Under the pieces are notes generated by a model that saw nothing but the letters and a program-made list of their open reading frames with translations, was not told where the DNA came from and did no database searches. From contig NZ_CP087184.1 of NCBI RefSeq assembly GCF_024749045.1, positions 1,922,001 to 1,986,000 on the forward strand: DNA of 64,000 nucleotides. Reading direction: 5' to 3'. Shown here in pieces: positions 1 through 7,752 of the stretch; the stretch's first letter is position 1, and the number at the start of each line of letters is the position of its first letter. Position numbers and translations under genes: made by a program. The DNA is from Pseudomonas sp. B21-028 (GTDB taxonomy: Bacteria; Pseudomonadota; Gammaproteobacteria; Pseudomonadales; Pseudomonadaceae).

Positions 1-500
1 ACCACGCCCTGGATCAGGGCCAGGGTCACCATGTCGCCGTTGGCGACGTGGCCGATTTCGTGGGCCAGCACGGCCTTGACTTCATCCGGGGAGAACCGCT
101 CGAGCAGGCCCTGGCTGACGGCGACCAGCGCGTCGTTCTTGTTCCAGCCCGTGGCGAAAGCGTTGGCCTCATAGGCCGGGAAAATCCCGACTTCCGGCAT
201 CTTGATGCCGGCTTCACGGGACAGCTGCTCGACGGTTTGCAGCAGCCATTGCTCGTGACGCGTGCGCGGCTGGCTGATGATCTGCGTGCTGGTACTCATC
301 TTCGCCATCCACTTGGAGATGAACAGCGAGAACAGGGAACCGGCGAAGCCGAACACCGCACAGAAGATCAGCAGCTGATTGAGGTTGAGATCAACCCCGT
401 TGGCCGCCATGAACCCGTTGAAGCCGAAAAGGCTCAGGGTGATGCTGGCAATCAGCACGACCGCCAGGTTAGTGGCCAAGAACAGCAGGATGCGCATCAT
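1..500 (-). CDS. htpX: HtpX membrane metalloprotease (3' end outside the window)
   Basis: Inner-membrane zinc metalloprotease (M48 family) for quality control of misfolded membrane proteins. The start is the ATG at 500 (MMRILLF...), preceded by GAGGAG. Two hydrophobic segments lie in the first ~70 residues ([15 protein letters not shown] and [15 protein letters not shown]). The catalytic zinc motif HEIGH is visible near positions 44-65, followed by VANGDMVTL. About 166 residues are present; the C-terminal part, including the third zinc ligand and later membrane segments, lies beyond position 1. It is transcribed divergently away from the gap that separates it from alaA. Length and motif order agree with the HtpX family. 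I am confident of the identity. Confidence 0.95.
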   Translation of the reverse strand, partial: MMRILLFLATNLAVVLIASITLSLFGFNGFMAANGVDLNLNQLLIFCAVFGFAGSLFSLFISKWMAKMSTSTQIISQPRTRHEQWLLQTVEQLSREAGIKMPEVGIFPAYEANAFATGWNKNDALVAVSQGLLERFSPDEVKAVLAHEIGHVANGDMVTLALIQGV

Positions 501-545
501 GGTGGTAGCAATCTCCTCATGCTAAAGATGTAGCGTTATGCGGGG

Positions 546-574
546 TATATAAGGTGCTGCCGCAGGCTATTCAA
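546..574 (-). promoter_or_regulatory. Promoter of htpX, sigma-70 like with heat-shock features
   Basis: On the minus strand TTGAAT (569-574) and TATATA (546-551) are separated by exactly 17 bp, giving a start near position 538 and a short leader before the ATG at 500. The -10 region reads CCTTATATA, which also resembles a sigma-32 -10 element, and TTGAA can serve as its -35. Since htpX is heat-inducible in other proteobacteria, dual use is plausible. Recognised by eye only. Confidence 0.6.
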
Positions 575-765
575 CTCGGCGACTATTTCAAACTGTGTCC
601 TACAGCCGTCCCAAATGAATGAAAGACTTTTCTGAAAGTGACTGTGGAAAAGCCTGACGCCGCCCTTGCCCCGTGAACGTTGGGCCGCGTCGTCCGTCCG
701 CTGTTCAGGATTCAGTGTAGAAGGCCTGCCAGGGCCAACGGGACGGATATGTTGCTGAATCAAAC

Positions 766-794
766 AGCGCGCGAGGCGGGGCGCCTCGCGCGCT
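766..794 (-). terminator. Hairpin downstream of alaA, probable terminator
   Basis: A perfect 13-bp GC-rich stem (agcgcgcgaggcg / cgcctcgcgcgct, 3-nt loop) lies directly after the alaA stop codon on the minus strand. The T-tract that follows is poor (TGTTTGATT), so it may act as an RNA 3'-end stabiliser rather than an efficient intrinsic terminator. Confidence 0.55.
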
Positions 795-799
795 ACGGC

Positions 800-2011
800 T
801 TACTGTCGGTAGGACTTGAGGAAATTGCCGATCCGGCCAATGGCCTGCTCCAGATCGTCGACCCGCGGCAGGGTCACGACACGGAAATGGTCCGGCCACG
901 GCCAGTTGAACGCCGTACCTTGGACGATCAGCAGTTTTTCCGACAGCAACAGGTCCAGCACGAATTTTTCATCGTTGTGGATCGGGCAGATCTTCGGGTC
1001 GATCCGCGGGAAGGCATACAGCGCGCCCATCGGCTTGACGCAGCTGACGCCGGGAATGTCGTTGAGCAGTTCCCAGGTGCGATTGCGCTGTTCCAGCAGC
1101 CGGCCGGGCGGCAGGACCAGGTCATTGATGCTCTGATAGCCGCCCAGCGCCGTCTGGATCGCATGCTGGCTTGGCACGTTGGCGCACAGGCGCATGTTGG
1201 CCAGCATGTCGATGCCTTCGATGTAGCTCTGGGCGTGATGCTTGGGCCCGGAGATGGCAATCCAGCCGGAGCGGAAACCCGCCACCCGGTAGGACTTGGA
1301 CAAGCCATTGAAGGTCAGGCACAGCAGGTCCGGCGCCAGGGACGCGGTGCAGATGTGCACCGCGTCGTCGTACAGGATCTTGTCGTAGATCTCGTCGGAA
1401 AACACCACGAGGTTGTGCTGGCGGGCCAGTTCGAGCATGCCCAGCAGCACTTCCCTGGAGTAGACCGCACCGGTCGGGTTGTTCGGGTTGATGATGACCA
1501 GCGCCTTGGTGTTCGGCGTGATCTTGGCCTTGATATCCGCCAGGTCCGGGAACCAGTTGGCCTGCTCATCGCACAGGTAATGCACCGGGTTGCCGCCGGA
1601 CAGGCTCACGGCGGCGGTCCACAGGGGATAATCCGGCGCCGGTACCAGCACTTCGTCGCCGTTGTTGAGCAGGGCCTGCATGGACATCACGATCAGCTCG
1701 GAGACCCCGTTGCCCAGGTAGATGTCTTCGATACCGACGCCTTCGACCTGCTTCTGCTGGTAGTACTGCATCACGGCCTTGCGCGCGCTGAACAGGCCCT
1801 TGGAGTCGCTGTAGCCTTGGGCGGTCGGCAGGTTGCGGATGACGTCCTGGAGGATTTCATCGGGCGCTTCGAAACCAAAGGGCGCCGGGTTGCCGATGTT
1901 CAGCTTGAGGATGCGATGGCCTTCCTCTTCCAGGCGTTTGGCGTGCTTGAGCACCGGGCCGCGAATGTCGTAGCAGACGTTGGCGAGCTTGTTCGATTTG
2001 CTGACCTGCAT
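800..2011 (-). CDS. alaA: Glutamate-pyruvate (alanine) aminotransferase
   Basis: PLP-dependent class I aminotransferase of 403 residues that makes alanine from pyruvate with glutamate as donor. The sequence follows the AlaA pattern: N-terminal SNKLANVCYDIRGPV, then the IINPNNPTGAVYS motif that binds PLP/substrate, FSDEIYDKI, and the Schiff-base lysine in GLSKSYRVAGFRSGW at about residue 240. The length equals that of the family (about 405). The C-terminal arginine region (FRVVTLP) is present, so the protein looks complete. It is monocistronic and divergent from msrB, and a hairpin follows the stop. Confidence 0.93.
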   Translation of the reverse strand: MQVSKSNKLANVCYDIRGPVLKHAKRLEEEGHRILKLNIGNPAPFGFEAPDEILQDVIRNLPTAQGYSDSKGLFSARKAVMQYYQQKQVEGVGIEDIYLGNGVSELIVMSMQALLNNGDEVLVPAPDYPLWTAAVSLSGGNPVHYLCDEQANWFPDLADIKAKITPNTKALVIINPNNPTGAVYSREVLLGMLELARQHNLVVFSDEIYDKILYDDAVHICTASLAPDLLCLTFNGLSKSYRVAGFRSGWIAISGPKHHAQSYIEGIDMLANMRLCANVPSQHAIQTALGGYQSINDLVLPPGRLLEQRNRTWELLNDIPGVSCVKPMGALYAFPRIDPKICPIHNDEKFVLDLLLSEKLLIVQGTAFNWPWPDHFRVVTLPRVDDLEQAIGRIGNFLKSYRQ

Positions 2012-2228
2012 GGCGATGTGTTCCCGAAGATGAACGATCCAGGCGGCGTATGGACGGCCGTGCTGGTGATCCTGCGTCTATGGCGAGCCTGACGCGGCAT
2101 GGCGTCACAATCCGTTTGAATACCCATGACGCGACTGCCAGACTGGCGCTGACGAGGCGCAATCATACGTGCCGCCCGACCCGCGGAAAAGCGTCGGATC
2201 GGGCTTTTTCAATTGCCGAGGTGGGACG

Positions 2229-2624
2229 ATGGAAAAGTTGGAGAAAACCCTTGAGGAATGGCGCGCCATGCTCGACCCGGAGCAGTACAACGTCTGTCGG
2301 TTGAAAGGCACCGAACGGCCGTTCTCGGGTAAATACAACGGCACCAAGACCGATGGTGTCTACCACTGCATCTGCTGCAACGAGCCGCTGTTCGATTCGC
2401 AGACCAAATTCGATTCCGGTTGCGGCTGGCCGAGTTTCTACGCGCCCATCGAGGGTAGCGCGGTGGTGGAGGTGCGAGATGTCAGCCACGGCATGATCCG
2501 CACCGAAGTGGTCTGCGCCAAGTGCGACGCCCACCTGGGCCATGTATTTCCCGATGGCCCACCACCCACGGGCTTGCGTTATTGCATCAATTCGGTGTGC
2601 CTGGATCTCGTTCCCCGCGAATAG
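2229..2624 (+). CDS. msrB: Peptide methionine-(R)-S-oxide reductase MsrB
   Basis: Cytoplasmic repair enzyme that reduces the R epimer of methionine sulfoxide in proteins. It has 131 residues, typical of stand-alone MsrB. Two CxxC zinc pairs are visible (CICC near residue 48 and CAKC near residue 97), together with GCGWPSF and the C-terminal catalytic region [10 protein letters not shown]. The ATG at 2229 is chosen because GAGG stands a few bases upstream; the frame is open further back to 2169 but without a ribosome-binding site. It lies next to a glutathione peroxidase and an OhrR-type regulator, so this is a small oxidative-stress neighbourhood. Confidence 0.95.
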   Translation: MEKLEKTLEEWRAMLDPEQYNVCRLKGTERPFSGKYNGTKTDGVYHCICCNEPLFDSQTKFDSGCGWPSFYAPIEGSAVVEVRDVSHGMIRTEVVCAKCDAHLGHVFPDGPPPTGLRYCINSVCLDLVPRE

Positions 2625-2625
2625 A

Positions 2626-2760
2626 TCTGTGGCGAGGGGATTTATCCCCGCTGGTTGCGCAGCAACCCCAAGGAAGGACGCATATCAGCCTGGTCCTTCA
2701 GAAAGACGCCTGTTGGGGCTGCTGCGCAGCCCAGCGGGGATAAATCCCCTCGCCACAGAT
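2626..2760. repeat. Inverted pair of REP-like palindromes
   Basis: Two copies of a 'tgtggcgaggggatttatcc' type unit face each other (2626-2655 and about 2730-2760). The interior is also partly self-complementary (ttgcgcagcaacccc against ggggctgctgcgcagc). This is the usual arrangement of intergenic repeats in fluorescent pseudomonads. It separates msrB from the peroxidase operon. Confidence 0.85.
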
Positions 2761-2790
2761 TTGTGTCAGGACCTGTGGAGGTGTCTGGAT

Positions 2791-2826
2791 AATTAAATTG
2801 CACACAATTGAATTGCTCGCTATCTT
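2791..2826 (+). promoter_or_regulatory. Promoter with OhrR-like operator for the peroxidase operon
   Basis: TTGCAC (2798-2803) and TATCTT (2821-2826) are spaced by exactly 17 bp and lie 33 bp before the peroxidase ATG. The spacer contains the near-palindrome acaattgaattgc, similar in kind to the AT-rich 'CAATT..AATTG' operators of OhrR repressors. A regulator bound here would block RNA polymerase. The second gene of the operon encodes an OhrR-type protein, so autoregulation is the simplest reading; the operator is an inference. Confidence 0.55.
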
Positions 2827-2858
2827 GTACGTCAGTCCCATTCCAACGGAGCCTTGCC

Positions 2859-3344
2859 ATGAGTGACAACCTGCTGAGCATTCCCTGCACCACTATCAAG
2901 GGTGAGCAAAAGACCCTGGCCGATTTCGCCGGCAAGGCCGTGCTGGTGGTCAACACCGCCAGTCAGTGCGGTTTCACCCCGCAGTACAAGGGGCTTGAGC
3001 AGTTGTGGCAGACCTACAAGGACCAGGGCCTGGTGGTATTGGGCTTTCCCTGCAATCAGTTCGGCAAGCAGGAGCCGGGTAATGAAGGGGCGATTTCCGA
3101 GTTTTGCGAGCTGAACTTCGGCGTGAGTTTTCCGTTGTTCAAGAAGGTCGAAGTCAACGGCGCCAACGCCCATCCGCTGTTTGTCCAGCTCAAGCAACGG
3201 GCGCCCGGCGTGCTGGGGTCCAAGGGCATCAAGTGGAATTTCACCAAATTCCTGGTCGGCAAGGATGGTCAGGTGGTCAAGCGTTTCGCCCCCACCACCA
3301 AACCCCAGGACCTGACCCATGAGATCGAAGCCCTGCTCAAATGA
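2859..3344 (+). CDS. gpo: Glutathione peroxidase family protein (Cys type)
   Basis: Thiol peroxidase of the GPx fold, 161 residues, no signal peptide, presumed cytoplasmic. The peroxidatic residue is Cys37 in ASQCGFTPQY (cysteine instead of selenocysteine), followed by the family motif FPCNQFGKQEPG and the KWNFTKFLV segment that supplies the catalytic Trp/Asn. Bacterial members of this type usually prefer thioredoxin as reductant. The ATG at 2859 sits after 'ggagcc'. Its stop overlaps the start of the next gene by ATGA, so the two are translationally coupled. Confidence 0.92.
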   Translation: MSDNLLSIPCTTIKGEQKTLADFAGKAVLVVNTASQCGFTPQYKGLEQLWQTYKDQGLVVLGFPCNQFGKQEPGNEGAISEFCELNFGVSFPLFKKVEVNGANAHPLFVQLKQRAPGVLGSKGIKWNFTKFLVGKDGQVVKRFAPTTKPQDLTHEIEALLK

Positions 3345-3802
3345 ATGACCTGCCCGTCGATTCGCTGAAGCTCGACAGCCAGTTGTGCTTCAAGCTGTAC
3401 GCCGCTTCGCGGGCGGTGATCCGGGGCTACAAGCCGATGCTCGACCAGCTCGGCCTGACCTACCCGCAATACCTGGCGATGCTGGTGTTGTGGGAATGGC
3501 AGGACATCGCGCCGGAACAACCCACGGTCAAGGCCCTGGGCGAACGGCTGCTGCTGGATTCTGGCACATTGACTCCGCTGCTCAAGCGCCTGGAGCAACT
3601 GGACCTGGTCCAGCGCCAGCGTTCGGCCCGGGACGAGCGGGAGGTGCACCTGAGCCTGTCGCCGGCGGGGCGGGCGTTGCGCGAGCAGGTCGGTCCCCTC
3701 AAGGCCCGTCTGCTGTGCGACAGCGGCATTGATCTCGACCGCCTGGGGGATTTGCGTCACGGTCTCGATCATCTGCTGGGGCAGATCAAAGCGCTGACGT
3801 AG
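3341..3802 (+). CDS. MarR family regulator, OhrR-type peroxide sensor
   Basis: Winged-helix repressor of 153 residues. N-terminal LCFKLYAASRAVIRGYKPML followed by LGLTYPQYLAMLVLWE and LLLDSGTLTPLLKRLE closely follows OhrR proteins, and the sensing cysteine is in place (Cys16). OhrR normally represses ohr, encoding an organic hydroperoxide reductase. Here no ohr gene is adjacent; the partner is the glutathione peroxidase whose stop codon it overlaps by four bases. The likely regulated site is the promoter before that gene. It converges with the hybrid kinase gene and their 3' ends overlap by 17 bp. Confidence 0.88.
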   Translation: MNDLPVDSLKLDSQLCFKLYAASRAVIRGYKPMLDQLGLTYPQYLAMLVLWEWQDIAPEQPTVKALGERLLLDSGTLTPLLKRLEQLDLVQRQRSARDEREVHLSLSPAGRALREQVGPLKARLLCDSGIDLDRLGDLRHGLDHLLGQIKALT

Positions 3803-6122
3803 TCGGCACCCATTGATCCAGCATCGCCGCCAGTTCTTCGCGGCGGAATGGCTTGGACAGGTAATCGGTCATGCCGGCACCCCGGCAGCGTTCCCGTTCC
3901 TCGGGCATGGCGTTGGCCGTCAGCGCGACAATCGGCAGGTCCGGCCAGCGACCGCTGCGACGAATCTGCCGGCTGGCTTCGTAGCCGTCCATCACCGGCA
4001 TGTTGCAGTCCATCAACACCAGGTCGAAAGTGCGCTGTTCCAGTTGATCCAGGGCCTCGGCGCCATGGGCGGCGACAATCACTTCGCAGCCGAGCTTGAC
4101 CAGCATGCCCTTGGCAACCAATTGGTTGACCGGATTGTCCTCCACCAGCAGCACCCGCGCGCGTCTGGACGGTGGCAGGGCTTCGATCTGCGTGTCATTG
4201 ATGATGGTCGTCTCGCTTTGCAGGGCGCGACGCAAGATCTGATACAGCGCATGACGCGCCAGTGGCCGGGCCTGTTGAAGCAGGGGAGCCAGGGCAGCAG
4301 CCTGTTCGCTGGGCATGAAGCTGCCGTAGGCGGTGACGAGCAGGATCGGTGCGTTGAAAGTTGGCCGCAAGTTGAACAGGCACTCAGGGCAGTCGGTAAT
4401 CAGGACATCAGGCTGGAGACCCAGCAGGTTGTCATCCACGGAGCGTCTCAGGTAGTCCAACCCCCAACTGGGCAGCAGCATGTCCAGCAGTTCGGCCAGC
4501 CCACTGCTGTTGGCGGTAATGGCGACGATATTGCCACGCAAGGGTTCGACCGGCACTGCCGGGGTATGGCAAGGCAAGGGAAGGTCGGCGCAGAACTGGC
4601 TGCCGAAACCGGCTTCGGAGCTGATCGTCAAGCGGCCCTGCATGGCTTCGCAAAGGTTGTTGGTCAGCGCCAGACCCAGCCCGGTGCCACCGAACTGGCG
4701 GGTAATCCCGGCACCGGCCTGGGTGAAGGGCTGGAAGATTCTCGCCTGGGCGTCCTGGGGAATGCCGATGCCGGTATCGCAGACCTCGATCCGCACTCCG
4801 CCTTCATAAGCGCTCAATCGCACATCGACCCGGCCGAAGCGGGTGAACTTGAGGGCGTTGGACAGCAGGTTGCTGACGATCTGGCGCACACGGGTCGGGT
4901 CACCGAGCACTTGTGCCGGGAATTGCGGATCAATCAGGCATGCCAGTTCGACGCTGGGGGCGGCGTTCTGCGAAAGCAGGTTGGCCGTGTCTTCGATCAG
5001 GGAACCGAGATCGAACGGGATGCGCTCGAGTTCCAGCTGGCCGGCATCGAATTTCGACAGGTCGAGAATGTCGTTGAGCAGCTCGACCAACACTTTGCCG
5101 GAGTCATGGGCGATCGATAGTTGCTGCTGTTGTTCGGCGGTCAGGGGGCCGTCCAGGGACAGGGCGATCATGCCCAGCAGGCCGTTCAGTGGTGTGCGGA
5201 TTTCATGACTCATGCTGGCCAAAAAGGCGGAGCGTGCTTCGGCCATGTCCAGGGCGGTACGCCTGGCTACTTCCAGTTCTTCGTTGGACTGGCTGAGTCG
5301 GGCGTTGATGGCCTTGAGTTCGGCGGTGCGAGCCGAGACGATGTTTTCCAGCTGCGCCAGGTACTCGGTAAGGCGATTCTCGGCCATGCGCCGCTGCTGG
5401 ATTTCGGTGGAGATATTTTCGAACTGCTGGTTGGCGACCGACACCAGTACGCCGATTTCATCGTATTGGTGGCCGGAAGGGCACTCCAGGCTGCTCTGTT
5501 CGTTACTGCCCGGGTCGCGGCTGCTCAGCTCGCGGATGACCCGTACCAGGGGTTTGGTCAGCATCACGTAGAACAAGGCCAATAACAGGCCGGTCAGGAT
5601 CAGGCTGCGGGCGAACCCGTTGAGCAACGTGATCTCCGCCCGACGCAGAAAGCGACTGCCGAACGCATAGGTGTCGACGTCCAGTCGCAGCACGCCCAGG
5701 GATTCGTTGGGCAGATGGTCCAGGTAGAGCCGGTCTTCGAACCGGCGCTGGGCGCCAAACAGAAAATCGCTGATGAAACGGTAACTGTTCTGCAGCTCGG
5801 GTCGTTTGACATTGGCCAGCACGGTATTGTTGTTATCGACCAGCTCGGCGCCGATGATGGCGGGCGAGCGCAACAGGCCCAGGGCCAACTCCTGGGCCAG
5901 TTCGGCGTCGATGTTGTAGGCGATGCGCGAGGCCGGGTTGTGGCTGATTTCCAGCAACGACAGGATCTCGCGGTTGATCGACGCGTCTTCGCTGGCATAA
6001 TCGATGCCTATCTGCATCAGGCTGAGCAAGGTGCCCAGCACGAAGCCCACCAGGACAGTCAGTCGGGCCTGTTTGTATGACAGCCGTTGGGTGAATCTGA
6101 TGTCCATGGAATGGTGAACCAC
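3786..6122 (-). CDS. Hybrid sensor histidine kinase with receiver domain
   Basis: Membrane sensor kinase of 778 residues. Order: N-terminal TM helix (VLVGFVLGTLLSLMQIGI), periplasmic region of about 120 residues, second TM (SLILTGLLLALFYVML), HAMP and coiled coil, HisKA with SHEIRTPLNGLLGMI, HATPase_c with FGGTGLGLALT, then a degenerate receiver-like segment and a complete C-terminal receiver (LLVEDNPVNQL, phospho-Asp in LMDCNMPVMDGY, Lys in LSKPF). The GTG at 6122 has GAAGGG eight bases upstream; the ATG at 6107 is an alternative. There is no adjacent response regulator and no Hpt domain, so phosphotransfer to a separate Hpt protein is likely. The input signal is unknown. Confidence 0.85.
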   Translation of the reverse strand: MVHHSMDIRFTQRLSYKQARLTVLVGFVLGTLLSLMQIGIDYASEDASINREILSLLEISHNPASRIAYNIDAELAQELALGLLRSPAIIGAELVDNNNTVLANVKRPELQNSYRFISDFLFGAQRRFEDRLYLDHLPNESLGVLRLDVDTYAFGSRFLRRAEITLLNGFARSLILTGLLLALFYVMLTKPLVRVIRELSSRDPGSNEQSSLECPSGHQYDEIGVLVSVANQQFENISTEIQQRRMAENRLTEYLAQLENIVSARTAELKAINARLSQSNEELEVARRTALDMAEARSAFLASMSHEIRTPLNGLLGMIALSLDGPLTAEQQQQLSIAHDSGKVLVELLNDILDLSKFDAGQLELERIPFDLGSLIEDTANLLSQNAAPSVELACLIDPQFPAQVLGDPTRVRQIVSNLLSNALKFTRFGRVDVRLSAYEGGVRIEVCDTGIGIPQDAQARIFQPFTQAGAGITRQFGGTGLGLALTNNLCEAMQGRLTISSEAGFGSQFCADLPLPCHTPAVPVEPLRGNIVAITANSSGLAELLDMLLPSWGLDYLRRSVDDNLLGLQPDVLITDCPECLFNLRPTFNAPILLVTAYGSFMPSEQAAALAPLLQQARPLARHALYQILRRALQSETTIINDTQIEALPPSRRARVLLVEDNPVNQLVAKGMLVKLGCEVIVAAHGAEALDQLEQRTFDLVLMDCNMPVMDGYEASRQIRRSGRWPDLPIVALTANAMPEERERCRGAGMTDYLSKPFRREELAAMLDQWVPTTSAL

Positions 6123-6269
6123 TTACGTTTCCCTTCGCCGGTCAAGCATAGCTGATCATCTCTGGATACCGGCGCGACCGGTGTGTGCTGGATGGGTTGA
6201 ACCATCCTTGAGAACGGCGTTTCGGCGCAGCAGCGCCATCATTACTGTGAATTTGTCCGAGGAGAAGAC

Positions 6270-7160
6270 GTGGACGCCCGATTGAATGCTTTTCTTGAGC
6301 GCGCCGATGCCGTGCTGGCTCGCATCGAGCCCCTGTTGCCCGCTCCCCGACCCGCCATCGACTGGACCGTGACCCTGGCTGCCCGCTGGCAGCGCGACGG
6401 GCGGGGCGGCTACCTCCTGCCATTGCAGGTCAGCCTCGACATGCGCTTGTCGGACCTGATCGGTGTTGAGCGCCAGGTCGAACAACTGGGTCGCAACACC
6501 CGGCAGTTCATCGACGGCATGCCGGCCAACCATGCGTTGCTCTGGGGCTCGCGAGGGACTGGCAAGTCGTCCCTGGTGCGTGCCTTGCTGGCCGAGCATG
6601 CCGGCGATGGCCTGCGGTTGATCGAGATCGAGCGCGATCACCTGGCCGACCTGCCTCGGGTGGTCGAGCAGATCGCCAAGCTGCCCCAGCGCTTCGTGCT
6701 GTTCTGCGATGACCTGTCGTTCGAGTCCGGTGAGGGCGATTACCGCGTGCTTAAAAGTGTGCTGGACGGGTCCCTCGAACAGGCGCCGCACAACGTGTTG
6801 TTGTATGCCACGTCGAACCGTCGTCACCTGGTGCCGGAGAAGGAAAGCGACAACGAGAACTGGAAACGGGTCGACGGCGAGCTTCACCCCAGCGAAGCCG
6901 TGGAGGACAAGATCGCGTTGTCCGACCGTTTCGGGTTGTGGCTGTCGTTCTATCCGTTTACCCAGGAGCATTACCTCAACGTGGTGGAACACTGGATCGG
7001 CGAGCTGGCGGCGAAGGCCGGGCTGGCCTGGCAGCGTGACGAGGCGCTGGACGTGCTGGCGGTACGCTGGGCCACCGGGCGTGGCAACCGCAATGGCCGT
7101 TGCGCCTATCAGTTTGCCCGTTATTGGGTAGGCCTGAAACTCCTGGAGCACAAGGCATGA
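6270..7160 (+). CDS. DUF815-family AAA ATPase
   Basis: Predicted cytoplasmic P-loop ATPase of 296 residues. The Walker A motif is GSRGTGKSSL at about residue 92, and Walker B-like LFCDDLSFE follows at about residue 150. This matches the widely distributed DUF815 family of AAA+ proteins, whose function is not established. The start is a GTG at 6270 with GAGGAG a few bases upstream. It overlaps the next gene by ATGA, so the two form an operon with the free-Met-sulfoxide reductase; whether they share a role is not known. Confidence 0.85.
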   Translation: MDARLNAFLERADAVLARIEPLLPAPRPAIDWTVTLAARWQRDGRGGYLLPLQVSLDMRLSDLIGVERQVEQLGRNTRQFIDGMPANHALLWGSRGTGKSSLVRALLAEHAGDGLRLIEIERDHLADLPRVVEQIAKLPQRFVLFCDDLSFESGEGDYRVLKSVLDGSLEQAPHNVLLYATSNRRHLVPEKESDNENWKRVDGELHPSEAVEDKIALSDRFGLWLSFYPFTQEHYLNVVEHWIGELAAKAGLAWQRDEALDVLAVRWATGRGNRNGRCAYQFARYWVGLKLLEHKA

Positions 7161-7639
7161 TCGATTTGAAGAGCACGGACATGGGCCTTGACGGCTACGG
7201 CTTGCTATCGGCACAGCTGGAGTCCCTGTTGGCGGATGAGCGCGATTTCATTGCCAACGCCGCGCAGTTCTCGGCTTTCCTGTTCAGTCAGCTGGACGAC
7301 TTGAACTGGGCCGGTTTTTACCTCAATCGCAACGAAGAACTGGTGCTGGGGCCGTTCCAGGGCCAGATCGCCTGTGTGCGGATTCCTTTCGGGCGAGGTG
7401 TCTGCGGCGTCGCGGCGGCGACCGGCCAGACCCAGCGTGTTGAGGATGTCCATGCCTTCCCCGGCCACATTGCCTGCGACAGCGCGTCGAACAGCGAATT
7501 GGTGGTGCCGCTGGTCAAGGACGGACGACTGATTGGCGTGCTCGACCTGGACAGCCCGAAACTGGCGCGCTTCAGCGAACATGACCAGGCCGGCATCGAG
7601 CAATTGGCGCAGATTTTCCTGCGTCTGACCGATTGCTGA
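7157..7639 (+). CDS. Free methionine-(R)-sulfoxide reductase (GAF domain)
   Basis: GAF-domain enzyme of 160 residues that reduces free L-methionine-(R)-sulfoxide. The three catalytic cysteines are present at 73, 83 and 107, with the same spacing (10 and 24) as the E. coli YebR/fRMsr cysteines. FGRGVCGVAA and HIACD are the diagnostic motifs. The ATG at 7157 overlaps the stop of the upstream ATPase gene. Together with msrB 5 kb upstream this gives the region two methionine-oxidation repair enzymes. Confidence 0.92.
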   Translation: MIDLKSTDMGLDGYGLLSAQLESLLADERDFIANAAQFSAFLFSQLDDLNWAGFYLNRNEELVLGPFQGQIACVRIPFGRGVCGVAAATGQTQRVEDVHAFPGHIACDSASNSELVVPLVKDGRLIGVLDLDSPKLARFSEHDQAGIEQLAQIFLRLTDC

Positions 7640-7650
7640 ACGGGCAGGAA

Positions 7651-7744
7651 CCGTGGGAGCAAGGCTTGCCCGCGATGGCGGCGGCATGGTCGGCATTGCC
7701 TTTCAACTGAGCCACCGCTTCGCGAGCAGGCTCGCTCCCGCAGG
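7651..7744. repeat. Inverted pair of REP elements
   Basis: Two REP-like units in opposite orientation ('gggagcaaggcttgcccgcg' and 'cgcgagcaggctcgctcccg') fill the gap between the convergent fRMsr and HD-GYP genes. In this position the hairpins may also limit read-through. Confidence 0.85.
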
Positions 7745-7752
7745 AAAGGCGG

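Larger units (their letters stand above)
501..799. other. Intergenic region between htpX and alaA
   Basis: This 299-bp gap holds the htpX promoter (546-574) and, at its right edge, the strong hairpin that follows alaA (766-794). I see no gene here; the short open frames lack ribosome-binding sites and family resemblance. Confidence 0.6.

Noticed and set aside
7100..7157. Upstream extension of the free-methionine sulfoxide reductase by 19 codons
   Set aside because: The ATG at 7157 overlaps the preceding stop codon and starts the conserved protein; the extension lies inside the preceding gene.
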